Assembly (NCBI GenBank): GCA_007859835.1
Contig: SJPJ01000001.1
Coordinates: 3,095,922-3,159,921 of the forward strand
Reading direction: 5' to 3'
DNA from: Novipirellula herctigrandis
GTDB taxonomy: Bacteria; Planctomycetota; Planctomycetia; Pirellulales; Pirellulaceae
DNA: 64,000 nucleotides
Position 1 is the first letter of the stretch. Each line of letters opens with the position of its first letter. Positions 27,754 through 37,277 of the stretch are shown one piece after another. A model generated the notes under the pieces. That model saw only the letters and a program-made list of their open reading frames with translations. It ran no database searches and was not told the origin of the DNA. The position numbers and the translations under genes were made by a program.

Positions 27754-29520
27754 ATGCGACGACTAGGCGACGTACTCATTGAACAAAAGGTTCTGTCCGC
27801 AGACCAATTGGACGCTGCGTTTGAATCAAAACCGCGCGAAGTGCTGCTTGGCGATTGGCTCGTCAGCCAAAAGATGCTCACGATTGGTCAGCTCGGCCGT
27901 GCGTTAGCGGAACAATTCGCCGTCCCGTACGTCGACATTGACGTCACCAGCGTTGACGCACAAATCGCTCGCCTACTGCCCGAGGACTTCGCACTCTCCC
28001 GTCAATCGGGTGCAATCAGAGTCGAGGGACGCACATTAACTCTCGCCATGGTCGCGCCTGACGATATTGAAACGATCGCCGAAGCGGAATTGATGACGGG
28101 TTACCAAATCAAACCCGCCGTCGCGATGGCCGAAGACATCGAAGATCTGATCAGCCGGGTTTATGATGATCGCGCAGTCGCACGGCAAACGATTGTCGAC
28201 ATGAAATTGGCCGAACTCCGGGAACTGCAAGTCACGGGCGAGGACAACGCGGCGTCCATCATTACGGTCGAACAAGAAGACGCCCCCGTGGTTCGACTGG
28301 TTCAGGCGATCCTCTCAGGAGCCGCAAATGCAGGAGCGAGCGATGTTCACTTGGAACCGTTCAAGCCCGAAATGCGAGTCCGATATCGAGTCGATGGCGA
28401 ATTGCAACAAGTGATGACGATTCCTAATCATATTGAAGATTCGGTGATCAGCCGTATCAAGGTTATGGCCGATATGGACACGACCGAAAACCGACGTCCG
28501 CAAGACGGCCATTTGAATGTTTTTGAAAATGGCAAACGAGTTGGTTTTCGGGTGAGTGGTATTCCCACCGTCGATGGACAAAAATTGGTACTAAGATTAC
28601 TCGACGAAGGTGGCAAGAACTACTCGCTCGACAATCTTGGCATGATGCATCGTGACAACACAACGCTGCGTCAAATGATTACCAAGCCACACGGCATGTT
28701 TGTCGTCACAGGCCCAACCGGTAGCGGAAAAAGCACGACGCTCTATGCGGTGCTGCAGCACCTCAATGGTGATGACCGCAATATCGTTACTGTCGAAGAT
28801 CCGGTGGAATATCGGATCCCTGGGATCAACCAAGTCCAAAGCGACAACGAATTTGGGATGGGATTCGCCAACGCCCTGAAATACATCATGCGACAAGACC
28901 CCGACGTGATCATGGTCGGAGAAATCCGTGATAGTGAAACGGCAATGACCGCGATCCAAGCCGCACTGACGGGGCACTTGCTCATTAGCACGCTGCATAC
29001 CAACGATGCGGTCGGTGCGGTTCAGCGATTAGCGGACCTTGGTGTCGATAATTTCAAGATTGCCGGATCGTTGTTGGGAAGCGTCGCACAACGTCTATTA
29101 CGACGCATATGCGAAAACTGCAAACGCCCCGTTCGCCCGAACGAAAATTTGCTCGATGCCCTCGACCCCGATCACAAAGTCTCTCGTACTGTCGACTTTT
29201 TCCGAGGCGACGGTTGCAAGAAATGTTTGGGAACAGGGTTCTCTGGACGACTGCCCATTTTCGAGATCATGCCGATTACGTCGGAGATCACGATGGCAAT
29301 TGAAGCCGGAGTGCCGCATTCAAAATTACATGACATGGCTGTCGCCGCGGGCATGGTCGAATTGTCTAAAGCTGGACTCGAACAAGCGCTGAACGGTAAC
29401 ACATCGCTCGAAGAAGTTTACTTCAAAACCAGTGGTGACCGGCGTCGCGCAGAACCAAAGGTTAGTTCTGAGTCGTTTGCCGGTGGGCAACGCGAAACCG
29501 ATATTGGCGTACTGATTTAA
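27754..29520 (+). CDS. GspE/PilB-type secretion or pilus assembly ATPase
   Basis: 588 residues. The N-terminal GspE-N domain (RRLGDVLIEQKVLSADQLDA) covers about 1-150. The ATPase domain has Walker A GPTGSGKSTT near residue 320, an Asp box (TVEDPVEYRIPGINQ), Walker B region QDPDVIMVGEIRD, and the His box (TLHTNDAVGAVQRLADLGVD). The zinc-binding cysteine set is present as CENC and CKKC. It powers pseudopilus or pilus assembly from the cytoplasmic side. The gene is 9 bases before gspF, in an operon receiver-gspE-gspF-pseudopilin. No secretin or other gsp genes are nearby, so whether it serves type II secretion or a pilus is open. Confidence 0.95.
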   Translation: MRRLGDVLIEQKVLSADQLDAAFESKPREVLLGDWLVSQKMLTIGQLGRALAEQFAVPYVDIDVTSVDAQIARLLPEDFALSRQSGAIRVEGRTLTLAMVAPDDIETIAEAELMTGYQIKPAVAMAEDIEDLISRVYDDRAVARQTIVDMKLAELRELQVTGEDNAASIITVEQEDAPVVRLVQAILSGAANAGASDVHLEPFKPEMRVRYRVDGELQQVMTIPNHIEDSVISRIKVMADMDTTENRRPQDGHLNVFENGKRVGFRVSGIPTVDGQKLVLRLLDEGGKNYSLDNLGMMHRDNTTLRQMITKPHGMFVVTGPTGSGKSTTLYAVLQHLNGDDRNIVTVEDPVEYRIPGINQVQSDNEFGMGFANALKYIMRQDPDVIMVGEIRDSETAMTAIQAALTGHLLISTLHTNDAVGAVQRLADLGVDNFKIAGSLLGSVAQRLLRRICENCKRPVRPNENLLDALDPDHKVSRTVDFFRGDGCKKCLGTGFSGRLPIFEIMPITSEITMAIEAGVPHSKLHDMAVAAGMVELSKAGLEQALNGNTSLEEVYFKTSGDRRRAEPKVSSESFAGGQRETDIGVLI

Positions 29521-29529
29521 GGGCAAATT

Positions 29530-30693
29530 ATGGCGAATGCATTTTCCTATACACCGACGTCCTCTGCTCAGTCAAAACCGACTAGCGGTTTAATGGGGTG
29601 GATGCGCAAGCTGCACTCGATCGAACTCGGCAAAAAGACGGAAGGCGACCCAGCGAAAATCCGACCGGTCCCGCTGGCGGATTTGCTGCGACTCCTGCTG
29701 ATGCTGCTGGAAAACGGTTTATCGCTTCCCAAGGCACTCGGGTCGCTCGCGGCGGATCGGTCTGCGGCACGCTATCGGCCTGTTCTAACACGACTTCGGA
29801 TGACGATCGAAGCGGGTGGGTTGCTCAGTGATGCGATGAAAAATTACCCGCGGACATTTACCCCTATGCAAGTGCAGCAAATTCGCATCGGTGAAAAGAG
29901 CGGAACACTCGAAAAAGCGCTTCGTCGTGTCTGCGAACAACTCGAACGAAGCGTCGCACTGAGGAAACGAATCATTAAAAAGGTCAGCTATCCGGTGCTG
30001 ATCTCCGTCGCTGGTGCAGGCTTGATGATTTTCATGTGCGTTGTCGTCGTGCCAGAATTCGAAAAGGTCTACGGCAGCAGCGGCGTCGATTTGCCGTTCG
30101 TAACTCAAGTGGTTACAGGGATCAGTCGCCAAGTGATCCGAAACGGGTGGCTCGTGTTCCCGCTCGGAATTCTAGCTGTGATACTCATCTCGTTTATTCG
30201 ATCACGCCCGCGACTTGCTCGACTTGCAGATTCGTTGTTATTGAAATTGCCAATCATCGGGCCGTGGCTTCGGGATGTCGCGATTTTGCAGTTCATTGAA
30301 GCAATGTCGTCCATGGTCGAATGCGGATACACGCCGGTTGATGCAGTCCAAGTTGCGGTCGATTGCGTTCGCAACCGAGAAGTTCGTGCAGCAGTGGATC
30401 AAATCCGCAAAAACGTGAATCGAGGAGAGCGGTTGAGCACACAACTCGGTGAGCACGACCAATTCTTCTCCAATACGTTGTGCCAACTTGTAGCCGTTGG
30501 CGAACAATCCGGCGACTTCGCGAAGTCACTTCATGGCGCCTGCGAACATTTGCGTGAGCGATTAGAAACTCGAATCGATGCATCCGTTGGATTACTCGAA
30601 CCGACGCTTACGATCTTATTAGCGGTCGCGATCGGTGGCATCGTGTTATCGATTTACACGCCGATGTTCCACATGTTTGAGGTACTCGAATAA
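29530..30693 (+). CDS. GspF/PilC-type inner membrane protein
   Basis: 387 residues. Two T2SSF domains are seen (PLADLLRLLLMLLENGLSLP; AILQFIEAMSSMVECGYTPV) with the repeated FTPMQVQQIRIGEKSGTLE and SNTLCQLVAVGEQSGDF motifs, plus three hydrophobic segments near 155-175, 205-225 and 355-380. It is the membrane platform partner of the ATPase. Its stop codon overlaps the start of the pseudopilin gene by one base (TAATG), so the two are translationally coupled. Confidence 0.94.
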   Translation: MANAFSYTPTSSAQSKPTSGLMGWMRKLHSIELGKKTEGDPAKIRPVPLADLLRLLLMLLENGLSLPKALGSLAADRSAARYRPVLTRLRMTIEAGGLLSDAMKNYPRTFTPMQVQQIRIGEKSGTLEKALRRVCEQLERSVALRKRIIKKVSYPVLISVAGAGLMIFMCVVVVPEFEKVYGSSGVDLPFVTQVVTGISRQVIRNGWLVFPLGILAVILISFIRSRPRLARLADSLLLKLPIIGPWLRDVAILQFIEAMSSMVECGYTPVDAVQVAVDCVRNREVRAAVDQIRKNVNRGERLSTQLGEHDQFFSNTLCQLVAVGEQSGDFAKSLHGACEHLRERLETRIDASVGLLEPTLTILLAVAIGGIVLSIYTPMFHMFEVLE

Positions 30694-31064
30694 TGCGTCC
30701 CTATGATCAACACTTCTGCCGCCAACAGAGCCGGCAACAAACGAGTAACCAAATGCAACGTCATGCGATGACACTATTGGAAGTGATGTTGGTTCTCGTC
30801 ATCTCGTCAATCTTTGCGATGATAGGGATTAAGCATTTAATGCAATCCGGCCAAGGTTCTCAGAGGCGAAGTTGCGAATTGACTTGCGAAATGCTTCAGC
30901 ACTACGTCGAAACCTACATCGACGACACGGGCGAGATGCCAACGCCGAGCCTCCGCGAGATCGCCACGCCGCAGTACACGGGCGGAACGCTCCCCACGTG
31001 CCCCGTGACGGGGACAAGCTACACGTTTCGCGGTGGACAAGTGATTTGCGCAGATCATCCATAA
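30693..31064 (+). CDS. Type II secretion/pilus pseudopilin (GspG-like)
   Basis: 123 residues. A long basic leader is followed by the prepilin signature RHA|MTLLEVMLVLVISSIF, with the glutamate at +5 and a hydrophobic helix. The residue at -1 is alanine, not the usual glycine; prepilin peptidases accept alanine at -1. The C-terminal part has CELTCEMLQHYVETY and ends with a CPVTG...C pair. Start at 30693 gives a 26-residue leader; a second in-frame ATG at 30753 would give a six-residue leader. The one-base overlap with gspF favours 30693. Confidence 0.88.
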   Translation: MRPYDQHFCRQQSRQQTSNQMQRHAMTLLEVMLVLVISSIFAMIGIKHLMQSGQGSQRRSCELTCEMLQHYVETYIDDTGEMPTPSLREIATPQYTGGTLPTCPVTGTSYTFRGGQVICADHP

Positions 31065-31206
31065 CAGACGCAGAGAATTCACTCGAGATCAGCAACGACA
31101 CTCGCGAAAATTGTCTCGCACAACTGGATTGCAGAGCTAGAAGCAGTCTGAGAATTGATCAAGGCACCCGGCCTTCGCAATAAGAAATGCTCCAAAGGCA
31201 ACTTTA

Positions 31207-32385
31207 TTAAGCCAAATGTGATGATGGCGAGGCTGGTGGTTGGTTTGCAGGAGGTTGGTAGGCAGCAGGATCGCTGACCGGTTGATTCGTTAACACGAGA
31301 TAACCAACTGCAAAAATCAACAGTGTAAACGGCGTCGTGACCAGTTGGCCGACATAACAAAGCGACGAACCAACCATGGAAAGGACAACGGAGATAACCA
31401 CGACGATCACGGAAGTCAATTTGTTGTTCAACGAAATCTGAACCGCGGCGTTGATCGACCCCAGTGCGGTCCCTTTGCCATCGCTCACGACAAAGACCCA
31501 TGGCCAAAGCAACCATTGCGCAAGGAAGGACAAAATCACCATTACCCCGACACCAAGGATTCCAACCCCAAACGCGATACCCTCGTTGTTGGTGATGGCG
31601 GCAAGTGCTACCGCCAATGCAGCGAACACTCCGAAGAGAAGCATGGTTGCACCGATCATCGCGGCACCACCGACAATCAACCGAACGACTAGGTTCATTG
31701 GCGGCATGAGTTGTGACATTGGTTCGGGCTCGTTCCGTGCAACTGCCAACGCAACGCGGGCTAATCCGACGGTTGTGTAAGCACCGATCAATAATGCGAT
31801 CGGCATAAAGATCAAAACGAAAGCCGCACCCAACACCTCGTTCCCACCATTGGCCAGGATCCCCAACAAGACAAATGGGACGAGTGTAAGAACGCCAACC
31901 GCGACGATGATAATCAACGTGCTGAGGATCAGCGGAGACCAACGTTCTTTGAAAATCGACCAAGAAGGCGAAAAGATATCCTCGATCGGTCGTTGGACAA
32001 TTTCAATTGCGCCGACTGTCTTTACCGGATGCGGTAATGCAGTCGCCGGCTGATAAGGGTTCGAAACGGATGGGTCACCTGCAGACCGCGGCTGGCCCGA
32101 TGGTTGTGCAGGCCCACTCGTTCCGCCCATTGGATTTTCCTCGACCGGCTTTGCGAACGGGTTTGTCGGTGACAGTTCGGCAGACGAGGCACTGTCGGAT
32201 TGGCCCGAGTCGGATTGGCCCGAGTCGGATTGGCCCAAGTCGGATTGGCCCGATGCCGACGATGATTCCCCGACGCGAAACGTGGTTTCGCATGCAGGGC
32301 ATTTCGCGAGCCGCCCAACCGAATCGGCAGGCAATTCAAGTTCTCTTCTGCAAGAAGGGCATACTTGGCGATAAGCGTTCATCAA
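31207..32385 (-). CDS. Zinc-ribbon polytopic membrane protein with GQSDS repeats
   Basis: 392 residues. The N-terminus is an MJ0042-type zinc ribbon (CPSCRRELELP ... CPACETTFRVG). A low-complexity linker with four GQSDS units follows, then a proline/asparagine-rich stretch, and about six hydrophobic segments from residue 150 on (WSPLILSTLIIIVAVGVLTL; LGAAFVLIFMPIALLIGAYT). It ends with a repetitive polar tail (YQPPANQPPASPSSHLA). The build is common in planctomycetes and has no known function; a membrane scaffold or sensor is possible. It converges with the pseudopilin gene. Confidence 0.85.
   Translation of the reverse strand: MMNAYRQVCPSCRRELELPADSVGRLAKCPACETTFRVGESSSASGQSDLGQSDSGQSDSGQSDSASSAELSPTNPFAKPVEENPMGGTSGPAQPSGQPRSAGDPSVSNPYQPATALPHPVKTVGAIEIVQRPIEDIFSPSWSIFKERWSPLILSTLIIIVAVGVLTLVPFVLLGILANGGNEVLGAAFVLIFMPIALLIGAYTTVGLARVALAVARNEPEPMSQLMPPMNLVVRLIVGGAAMIGATMLLFGVFAALAVALAAITNNEGIAFGVGILGVGVMVILSFLAQWLLWPWVFVVSDGKGTALGSINAAVQISLNNKLTSVIVVVISVVLSMVGSSLCYVGQLVTTPFTLLIFAVGYLVLTNQPVSDPAAYQPPANQPPASPSSHLA
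32194..32253 (-). repeat. 15-bp in-gene tandem repeat, four copies
   Basis: The plus-strand unit GTCGGATTGGCCCGA is repeated four times (third copy has CCCAA). It encodes the GQSDS linker of the zinc-ribbon membrane protein. Because 15 is a multiple of three, copy-number change would keep the frame. Confidence 0.9.
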
Positions 32386-32517
32386 GGCGACCCGAAGTGT
32401 TTAAGGCAATGGGCAATCCGCAAAAACGGATGCAGGAACCGCCCCCATTACACGCGTTGGCGTGCCGACATGCAAGCACCGCAGTCCGCTCTTTATACCC
32501 AAGACTTCGGACGACGC

Positions 32518-33585
32518 CTACGAGACCTTCTTTTCTCGCATCATATTGTCCAAGGCATCGAACACTTCGTAACTGGCCGATTCCATGCGTTCCAGTGCAA
32601 CTTTTACCTTGTCGTAATCTCGCGACGCTTCATCCGATTGATCGATACATTCGAATACGTCCAAGACGGAGTCGTGAACAACGGCGTGAGGGGCATTGAG
32701 CGTTTTGAACGATGGCGTGTGCGAAAATCGATGATGCCCTTCTCCCTCGCTATGCCACTTACCGAGTCGACAATTGGATGAGTCGACATAGTTACACATC
32801 CGACGGTCTTCGAGCAGGCTGTGGTAGGTACAAACCTTCCAAATGACATGATCCAATTTCGCAAGAGTCAAAAAAAGCTGCGAATTGGCATCATCGGCGC
32901 TGTGAGCAATTTCGTTCGAAAGCTCGTCGACCTGTTCCAGAATCTCGATGTGGTTGGTAACCGTTTGCCCCATTTCCTTGGCCTGCGATTCGGTCTTCAG
33001 TAACTGCTCGGTCGCAACCTGGGAGCTTTCAGTCACTTCAGCGGTTCGTTGCCGAATGTCTCCAACTGCTTTTCGAGTGGCATGTGAGAGCTCTTTCACT
33101 TCGTGAGCGACTACCGCGAATCCTTTACCCGCATCGCCAGCACGCGCCGCTTCGATAGTCGCGTTGAGGGCCAACAAATTGGTTTGATCCGAAATATCTT
33201 CGATCAATCGGACCATGTCAGCGATGCCCGCTAGCCGGCTATCCGTTTCTTCGATCTTCTCACGTGATACCGATATGGTTTCGCAAAGCAACTGCGAATC
33301 GCGATTGAGTTTGTGCGATTCTTCGGATAGTAGATTGCATTTCGTTTTGCTGTCGGCAATCAGGCGCAAATTTGACTCGCTCACATCGACCGACGTGACA
33401 ACATCCGTTTGGATATTGGTCAAGCATTGCTTTAGATGGTCATGTTCTTCACGAAGAATCGCCATCATTTGAAGATGATCGTGTTCCGAATCTTGTTCCG
33501 CATTTTTTGTTGATGCGGCGGCGGGCGATTCTAAGTGAAAGGCCACTTTTTCGGCCAATGATTTACTCGATGTGTCTTGCAACAT
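32518..33585 (-). CDS. Soluble chemoreceptor with C-terminal CZB zinc-binding domain
   Basis: 355 residues without membrane helix or signal, so cytoplasmic. Coiled-coil from about residue 20; the MCP signalling hairpin is clear ([39 protein letters not shown]). The C-terminal 110 residues form a CZB domain: [32 protein letters not shown] and [11 protein letters not shown] give the His/Cys zinc set. CZB receptors sense zinc or hypochlorous acid in characterised cases. No che genes are adjacent, so the partner array is elsewhere. Confidence 0.9.
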   Translation of the reverse strand: MLQDTSSKSLAEKVAFHLESPAAASTKNAEQDSEHDHLQMMAILREEHDHLKQCLTNIQTDVVTSVDVSESNLRLIADSKTKCNLLSEESHKLNRDSQLLCETISVSREKIEETDSRLAGIADMVRLIEDISDQTNLLALNATIEAARAGDAGKGFAVVAHEVKELSHATRKAVGDIRQRTAEVTESSQVATEQLLKTESQAKEMGQTVTNHIEILEQVDELSNEIAHSADDANSQLFLTLAKLDHVIWKVCTYHSLLEDRRMCNYVDSSNCRLGKWHSEGEGHHRFSHTPSFKTLNAPHAVVHDSVLDVFECIDQSDEASRDYDKVKVALERMESASYEVFDALDNMMREKKVS

Positions 33586-33724
33586 TGATTTTGCCCCGTT
33601 CGTTCAATCGTAGTGCTAAATCTACCCACAGAGGTAGTTAATCCCTCTAAAGGATGGCACCAAAAGTTTGGGGCAATGCTGAATTTGACAAAATAAAACA
33701 ATGGCTTGACTCAACAATCCTTGA

Positions 33725-34942
33725 CTAATCGTCACAGACAATACGAGTCAATAAGTCAACGATTTCCTCAATTCTTGTCTTGTTAGCTAATTGGCTAAGT
33801 TCAACGAACTGGCGTTGAGTCAAGATTGCCGGAGAACCCTTGGGCGGAAAGTACTCACAAAGAACCTCCGTGATTCGGGTAAACAACTGCTCGATTCCCT
33901 CCCCCGTGGTGGCAACGGTTTGGATCGACTTGGATCCCAGAGAAGGAGCGGGGGTTGCTTCGTCGTACAGATCTACCTTGTTGAAAATTTCGATGCGAGG
34001 GACGTTCGGTGTCGTGTTTTTGATCGGTTTATTGTGAGGGTCCCGAATCGAAAGGATCAAATCGGCTCGCGCCGCCTCGGTCATGGCTCGTTCAATTCCC
34101 TTTTGCTCGATCGGCTCATCACTTTCATGTATCCCGGCTGTGTCGCTTAATCGAACCGGGATGCCGTCAATAACGGTGTCGGCATGAAGGATGTCGCGAG
34201 TGGTTCCTGGGATCGGCGCGGCGATACTCCGGTCGAAGCCAACGATCGCATTGATCAAGCTGCTTTTCCCGACATTCGGTCGTCCTGATAGGACAATGCG
34301 AAATGGCTTGCTCAACCTCATCGTAAATGTCGCTCGGTCGATCATTTGATGGACCTCCGCTTGAAACCACTCCAAATCGGCTACCGGGTCCGCGTCGGCT
34401 ACCGAAATTGCTGAGTCAAACGTCTCTCGCCATCGATTTGCCCAATCCAACAGAGCACCACGAACTTGGTCCAAAGCCACTGCGGCAGTCCGCGCGGTTT
34501 GGCAACAAGATAAAACTTCGCGTGATTCGCGTTGTAGAAGACTTTCGCCAGATGACGAATGCCACCGAATTTGGGATGAGCCACTGTCGATCACTTCAAC
34601 GCTTAAATGCTGCAAATCGTTGACAATTCGCTCAATTGCGGCGGTTCCGCCATGGCAATGCACTTCGATGTTCTCGCTGTCCCGAGGGATCACGACGACT
34701 GATTCTCCCGCCATACCTGAGTCCGCTTCGCCGCCATGCCAAACACCATAGCGGATTTCGCCGCTCTTTATTTGGCGAGTGCCAGCGGCGGTAAAACACT
34801 CGATCACCACATCGATCGCAGTGGAGCCACGAACACCAATCACGGCAACAGCGGATCGTCCCACGCCTGTAAGACGTGAGCAGACAGTAGCATGACGAGT
34901 TGTCCGGTTGCGGAGCGGCGAATGATGCGAATCCATTTTCAT
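33725..34942 (-). CDS. MnmE/TrmE-like GTPase lacking the C-terminal cysteine motif
   Basis: 405 residues. The N-terminal tetrahydrofolate-type domain is recognisable but divergent (GVGRSAVAVIGVRG; IEVHCHGGTAAIERI). The G domain is complete: P-loop GRPNVGKSS, IPGTTRD, DTAGIHESDEPIEQKGIERA and NKVDL. Canonical MnmE (about 450 residues) ends with a helical domain and FCIGK; this protein stops about 40-60 residues earlier with TRIVCDD and lacks that motif, whose cysteine matters for tRNA U34 modification. It may be a planctomycete-specific short form with altered chemistry, or a paralogue. I saw no frameshift at the end: the stop codon lies in ordinary sequence. Confidence 0.85.
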   Translation of the reverse strand: MKMDSHHSPLRNRTTRHATVCSRLTGVGRSAVAVIGVRGSTAIDVVIECFTAAGTRQIKSGEIRYGVWHGGEADSGMAGESVVVIPRDSENIEVHCHGGTAAIERIVNDLQHLSVEVIDSGSSQIRWHSSSGESLLQRESREVLSCCQTARTAAVALDQVRGALLDWANRWRETFDSAISVADADPVADLEWFQAEVHQMIDRATFTMRLSKPFRIVLSGRPNVGKSSLINAIVGFDRSIAAPIPGTTRDILHADTVIDGIPVRLSDTAGIHESDEPIEQKGIERAMTEAARADLILSIRDPHNKPIKNTTPNVPRIEIFNKVDLYDEATPAPSLGSKSIQTVATTGEGIEQLFTRITEVLCEYFPPKGSPAILTQRQFVELSQLANKTRIEEIVDLLTRIVCDD

Positions 34943-35114
34943 TGACTCGATTGCTTATCGAATTCGCTTTGATCTTGCGAACTCAGTTTGCGAGGATGTA
35001 CTTTTTTCACGAAGACGACTGTTTCAGGGGTAACAAATTTGGCAAGTTGAATAGACTAACGCAACGTCCTTGTTAAACTTTTTAGATTCCTCTTCTCGTG
35101 TCCACCACGACGAC

Positions 35115-36161
35115 ATGACAAAGCGAAAGCCAAAAAACAAGACATCGATGCCTTCTGATTTGTCCAAGACGACCGACGATCAATTGCTCGACATGCGAAT
35201 GTGCGACTTGAATTTGACGATTGAGTCGACGCCGCTGCACGCACGAATTGAGCAACTTAGCGATGAACTTGCGACTCGCGGGCTGAAATTCCGGCCTCAT
35301 TGCTGGCTCAGCGACGATTGGTATTCGCCGGACGACATCCCGGGAATCGCAATTCCGTTCTATTTGGCTCATTCGCGGCTGATGCGGCTGGAGCGAAAAC
35401 AATTGATGGAAGTCGAAGGTGGGACCCAGCCGTGGTGCATGAAAATCCTGCGACATGAGGCGGGCCATGCCATCGACACCGCATTCCGGATCCGCCGAAA
35501 AGCCCGTTACCACAAGCTTTTTGGGCGGCCATCGAAGCCATATCGGGAATTTTATCAGCCAACGCCGTCGAGCCGAGACTATGTATTGCATCTCGATATG
35601 TGGTATGCTCAGGCGCATCCGCTTGAAGATTTTGCCGAGACGTTTGCGGTATGGCTTCGACCGGGATCGCGTTGGCGGACACGTTACCGCGATTGGCCAG
35701 CGATCGAAAAACTTGAGTTCGTGGATGAGTTCATGAAGTCGATTCAGGGAAAACGACCGATCGTTACGAGTCGCCGAAAAGTTGACCCGCTGAATCGATT
35801 GCGAAAAACGCTGCGAACCCACTACCAACGAAAACGCGAGCATTACGGCGTCGAATATCCTAGCATCTACGATGCTGATTTGCGGAAATTGTTCTCTGCT
35901 GAACTCGAACATCGACGGAATCAATCCGCGGCCGCGTTTTTGAGCAGAATTCGGAACGAGTTGCGAACTGCGGTCGCGCGATGGACGGGCGAGTACTCAT
36001 ACACGATTGACCAAGTGATCCAAGAAATGATCGAACGATGTCGCGAATTGAACCTACGTCTGATTTGCTCGGCCGAAGAGGCGAAGCGGGATTCGATGAT
36101 TTTAGTGGCTGTCCGAACGACCAACTTTTTGCACCAAGGGCGACACCGTGTTGCAATGTAA
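35115..36161 (+). CDS. Putative zinc metallopeptidase
   Basis: 348 residues with start at 35115 (MTKRKPKNKTSMPSDL); the ORF can extend to 35070 without support. No signal peptide. The zinc motif HEAGH is in MKILRHEAGHAIDTAF near residue 115, and a downstream glutamate motif HPLEDFAETFAVWLRPGS gives the likely third ligand. This matches the family annotated as putative zinc-binding metallopeptidase. The C-terminal 150 residues are basic and helical. It is followed after 45 bases by an ATP-grasp ligase gene on the same strand, so a peptide-making and peptide-cutting pair is possible; substrate unknown. Confidence 0.82.
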   Translation: MTKRKPKNKTSMPSDLSKTTDDQLLDMRMCDLNLTIESTPLHARIEQLSDELATRGLKFRPHCWLSDDWYSPDDIPGIAIPFYLAHSRLMRLERKQLMEVEGGTQPWCMKILRHEAGHAIDTAFRIRRKARYHKLFGRPSKPYREFYQPTPSSRDYVLHLDMWYAQAHPLEDFAETFAVWLRPGSRWRTRYRDWPAIEKLEFVDEFMKSIQGKRPIVTSRRKVDPLNRLRKTLRTHYQRKREHYGVEYPSIYDADLRKLFSAELEHRRNQSAAAFLSRIRNELRTAVARWTGEYSYTIDQVIQEMIERCRELNLRLICSAEEAKRDSMILVAVRTTNFLHQGRHRVAM

Positions 36162-36206
36162 GTTTTTAGCGTTTCATGTTGGAATCGGACGAGTTGGAGT
36201 CGGACG

Positions 36207-37235
36207 ATGAACGCGTTGCGTGTGATGGTTTTAGTACGCGATGGCCATGTTCCGCCATTGACGCTTGAAGGGGTTGCCGAAAAAGAGCTGGACAATTGGA
36301 AGGCGGAGTTCGATGTCTGCGAGACATTGCGGATTCTCGGCCATGAGGTGTTGCCATTAGGCGTCTATGATGACTTGGCTCCGATACGGGCGGCCCTCGG
36401 TGAATTCCAACCTGATATCACGTTCATGATGTTAGAGGAATTCCATGGCGTGGTGACCTATGACTTTGCGATCATTAGTTACTTGGAATTAATGCAACAA
36501 CCCTATACCGGATGCAACCCACGAGGGTTGCTGCTCAGCAAAGACAAGGCGTTATCGAAAAAGGTACTGACGTATCACCGGATTCCGACGCCTCGTTTCG
36601 CCGTGTTTCCGTATGGTCGGACGGTGCATCGACCAAAGAAGCTGTCGTTTCCGCTATTTGTTAAGTCGGTGATCGAAGACGCTTCGTTTGGAATCGCCCA
36701 AGCGTCCATCGTGCACGATGATGACGCACTTGCGGAACGTGTCCGGTTCTTGCATGAGAAAACGAAAGACGACGTGATTGCTGAGCAGTATGTCGAAGGC
36801 CGCGAGCTGTATGTGGGCGTCATCGGAAACAAGCGTCTACAAACGTTTCCCGCTTGGGAGATGGACTTTGGTAGTTTACCAGAAGACATTGCTAGAATTG
36901 CCACTCGCCAAGTCAAGTGGAATCATAAGTACCAAGAGAAACATGGCATTACGACCTGCCTAGCAAAAGGTTTGGACAAACAGACCGAGCAAAAGATTTC
37001 GAAGCTGTGCAAGCGTGTCTACCGAGCACTCAACATGAGTGGCTATGCGAGAATGGATTTACGGATGACCGACCAGGGTGAGATTTTCGTGATCGAAGCG
37101 AACGCCAATCCAAATATTGAATACGGCGAGGACTTCTCCGAATCCGCGGAAACGATCGGGATCACTTATGAGATGCTGCTGCAAAAAATCTTGAACCATG
37201 GATTGCGTTATAAAGCTGCCTGGATGTTGAGCTAG
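36207..37235 (+). CDS. ATP-grasp ligase, D-Ala-D-Ala ligase/RimK-like
   Basis: 342 residues, cytoplasmic. ATP-grasp features are PYTGCNPRGLLLSKDKALSK, the FPLFVKSVIEDASFGIAQAS lysine loop, AEQYVEGRELYVGVIG, and the metal-binding end ARMDLRMTDQGEIFVIEANA NPN. The N-terminal 80 residues (RVMVLVRDGHVPP) form the preATP-grasp part. Such enzymes join a carboxylate to an amine. It is probably not the cell-wall Ddl, since no mur or fts genes are nearby and the substrate-binding segment DITFMMLEEFHG differs from Ddl. Co-transcribed with the metallopeptidase upstream. Confidence 0.88.
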   Translation: MNALRVMVLVRDGHVPPLTLEGVAEKELDNWKAEFDVCETLRILGHEVLPLGVYDDLAPIRAALGEFQPDITFMMLEEFHGVVTYDFAIISYLELMQQPYTGCNPRGLLLSKDKALSKKVLTYHRIPTPRFAVFPYGRTVHRPKKLSFPLFVKSVIEDASFGIAQASIVHDDDALAERVRFLHEKTKDDVIAEQYVEGRELYVGVIGNKRLQTFPAWEMDFGSLPEDIARIATRQVKWNHKYQEKHGITTCLAKGLDKQTEQKISKLCKRVYRALNMSGYARMDLRMTDQGEIFVIEANANPNIEYGEDFSESAETIGITYEMLLQKILNHGLRYKAAWMLS

Positions 37236-37277
37236 TCGTTCCGCTGCTGGGCGCAAGGTTGACAAACCTGTGCTGCG

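Noticed and set aside
31079..31963. Long minus-strand frame of 294 residues
   Set aside because: It is a frame shadow of the zinc-ribbon membrane protein: arginine/cysteine-rich, no domain, no ribosome site.
35082..35924. Minus-strand frame of 280 residues opposite the metallopeptidase
   Set aside because: The plus strand carries HEAGH and a family match; the minus frame has no features.
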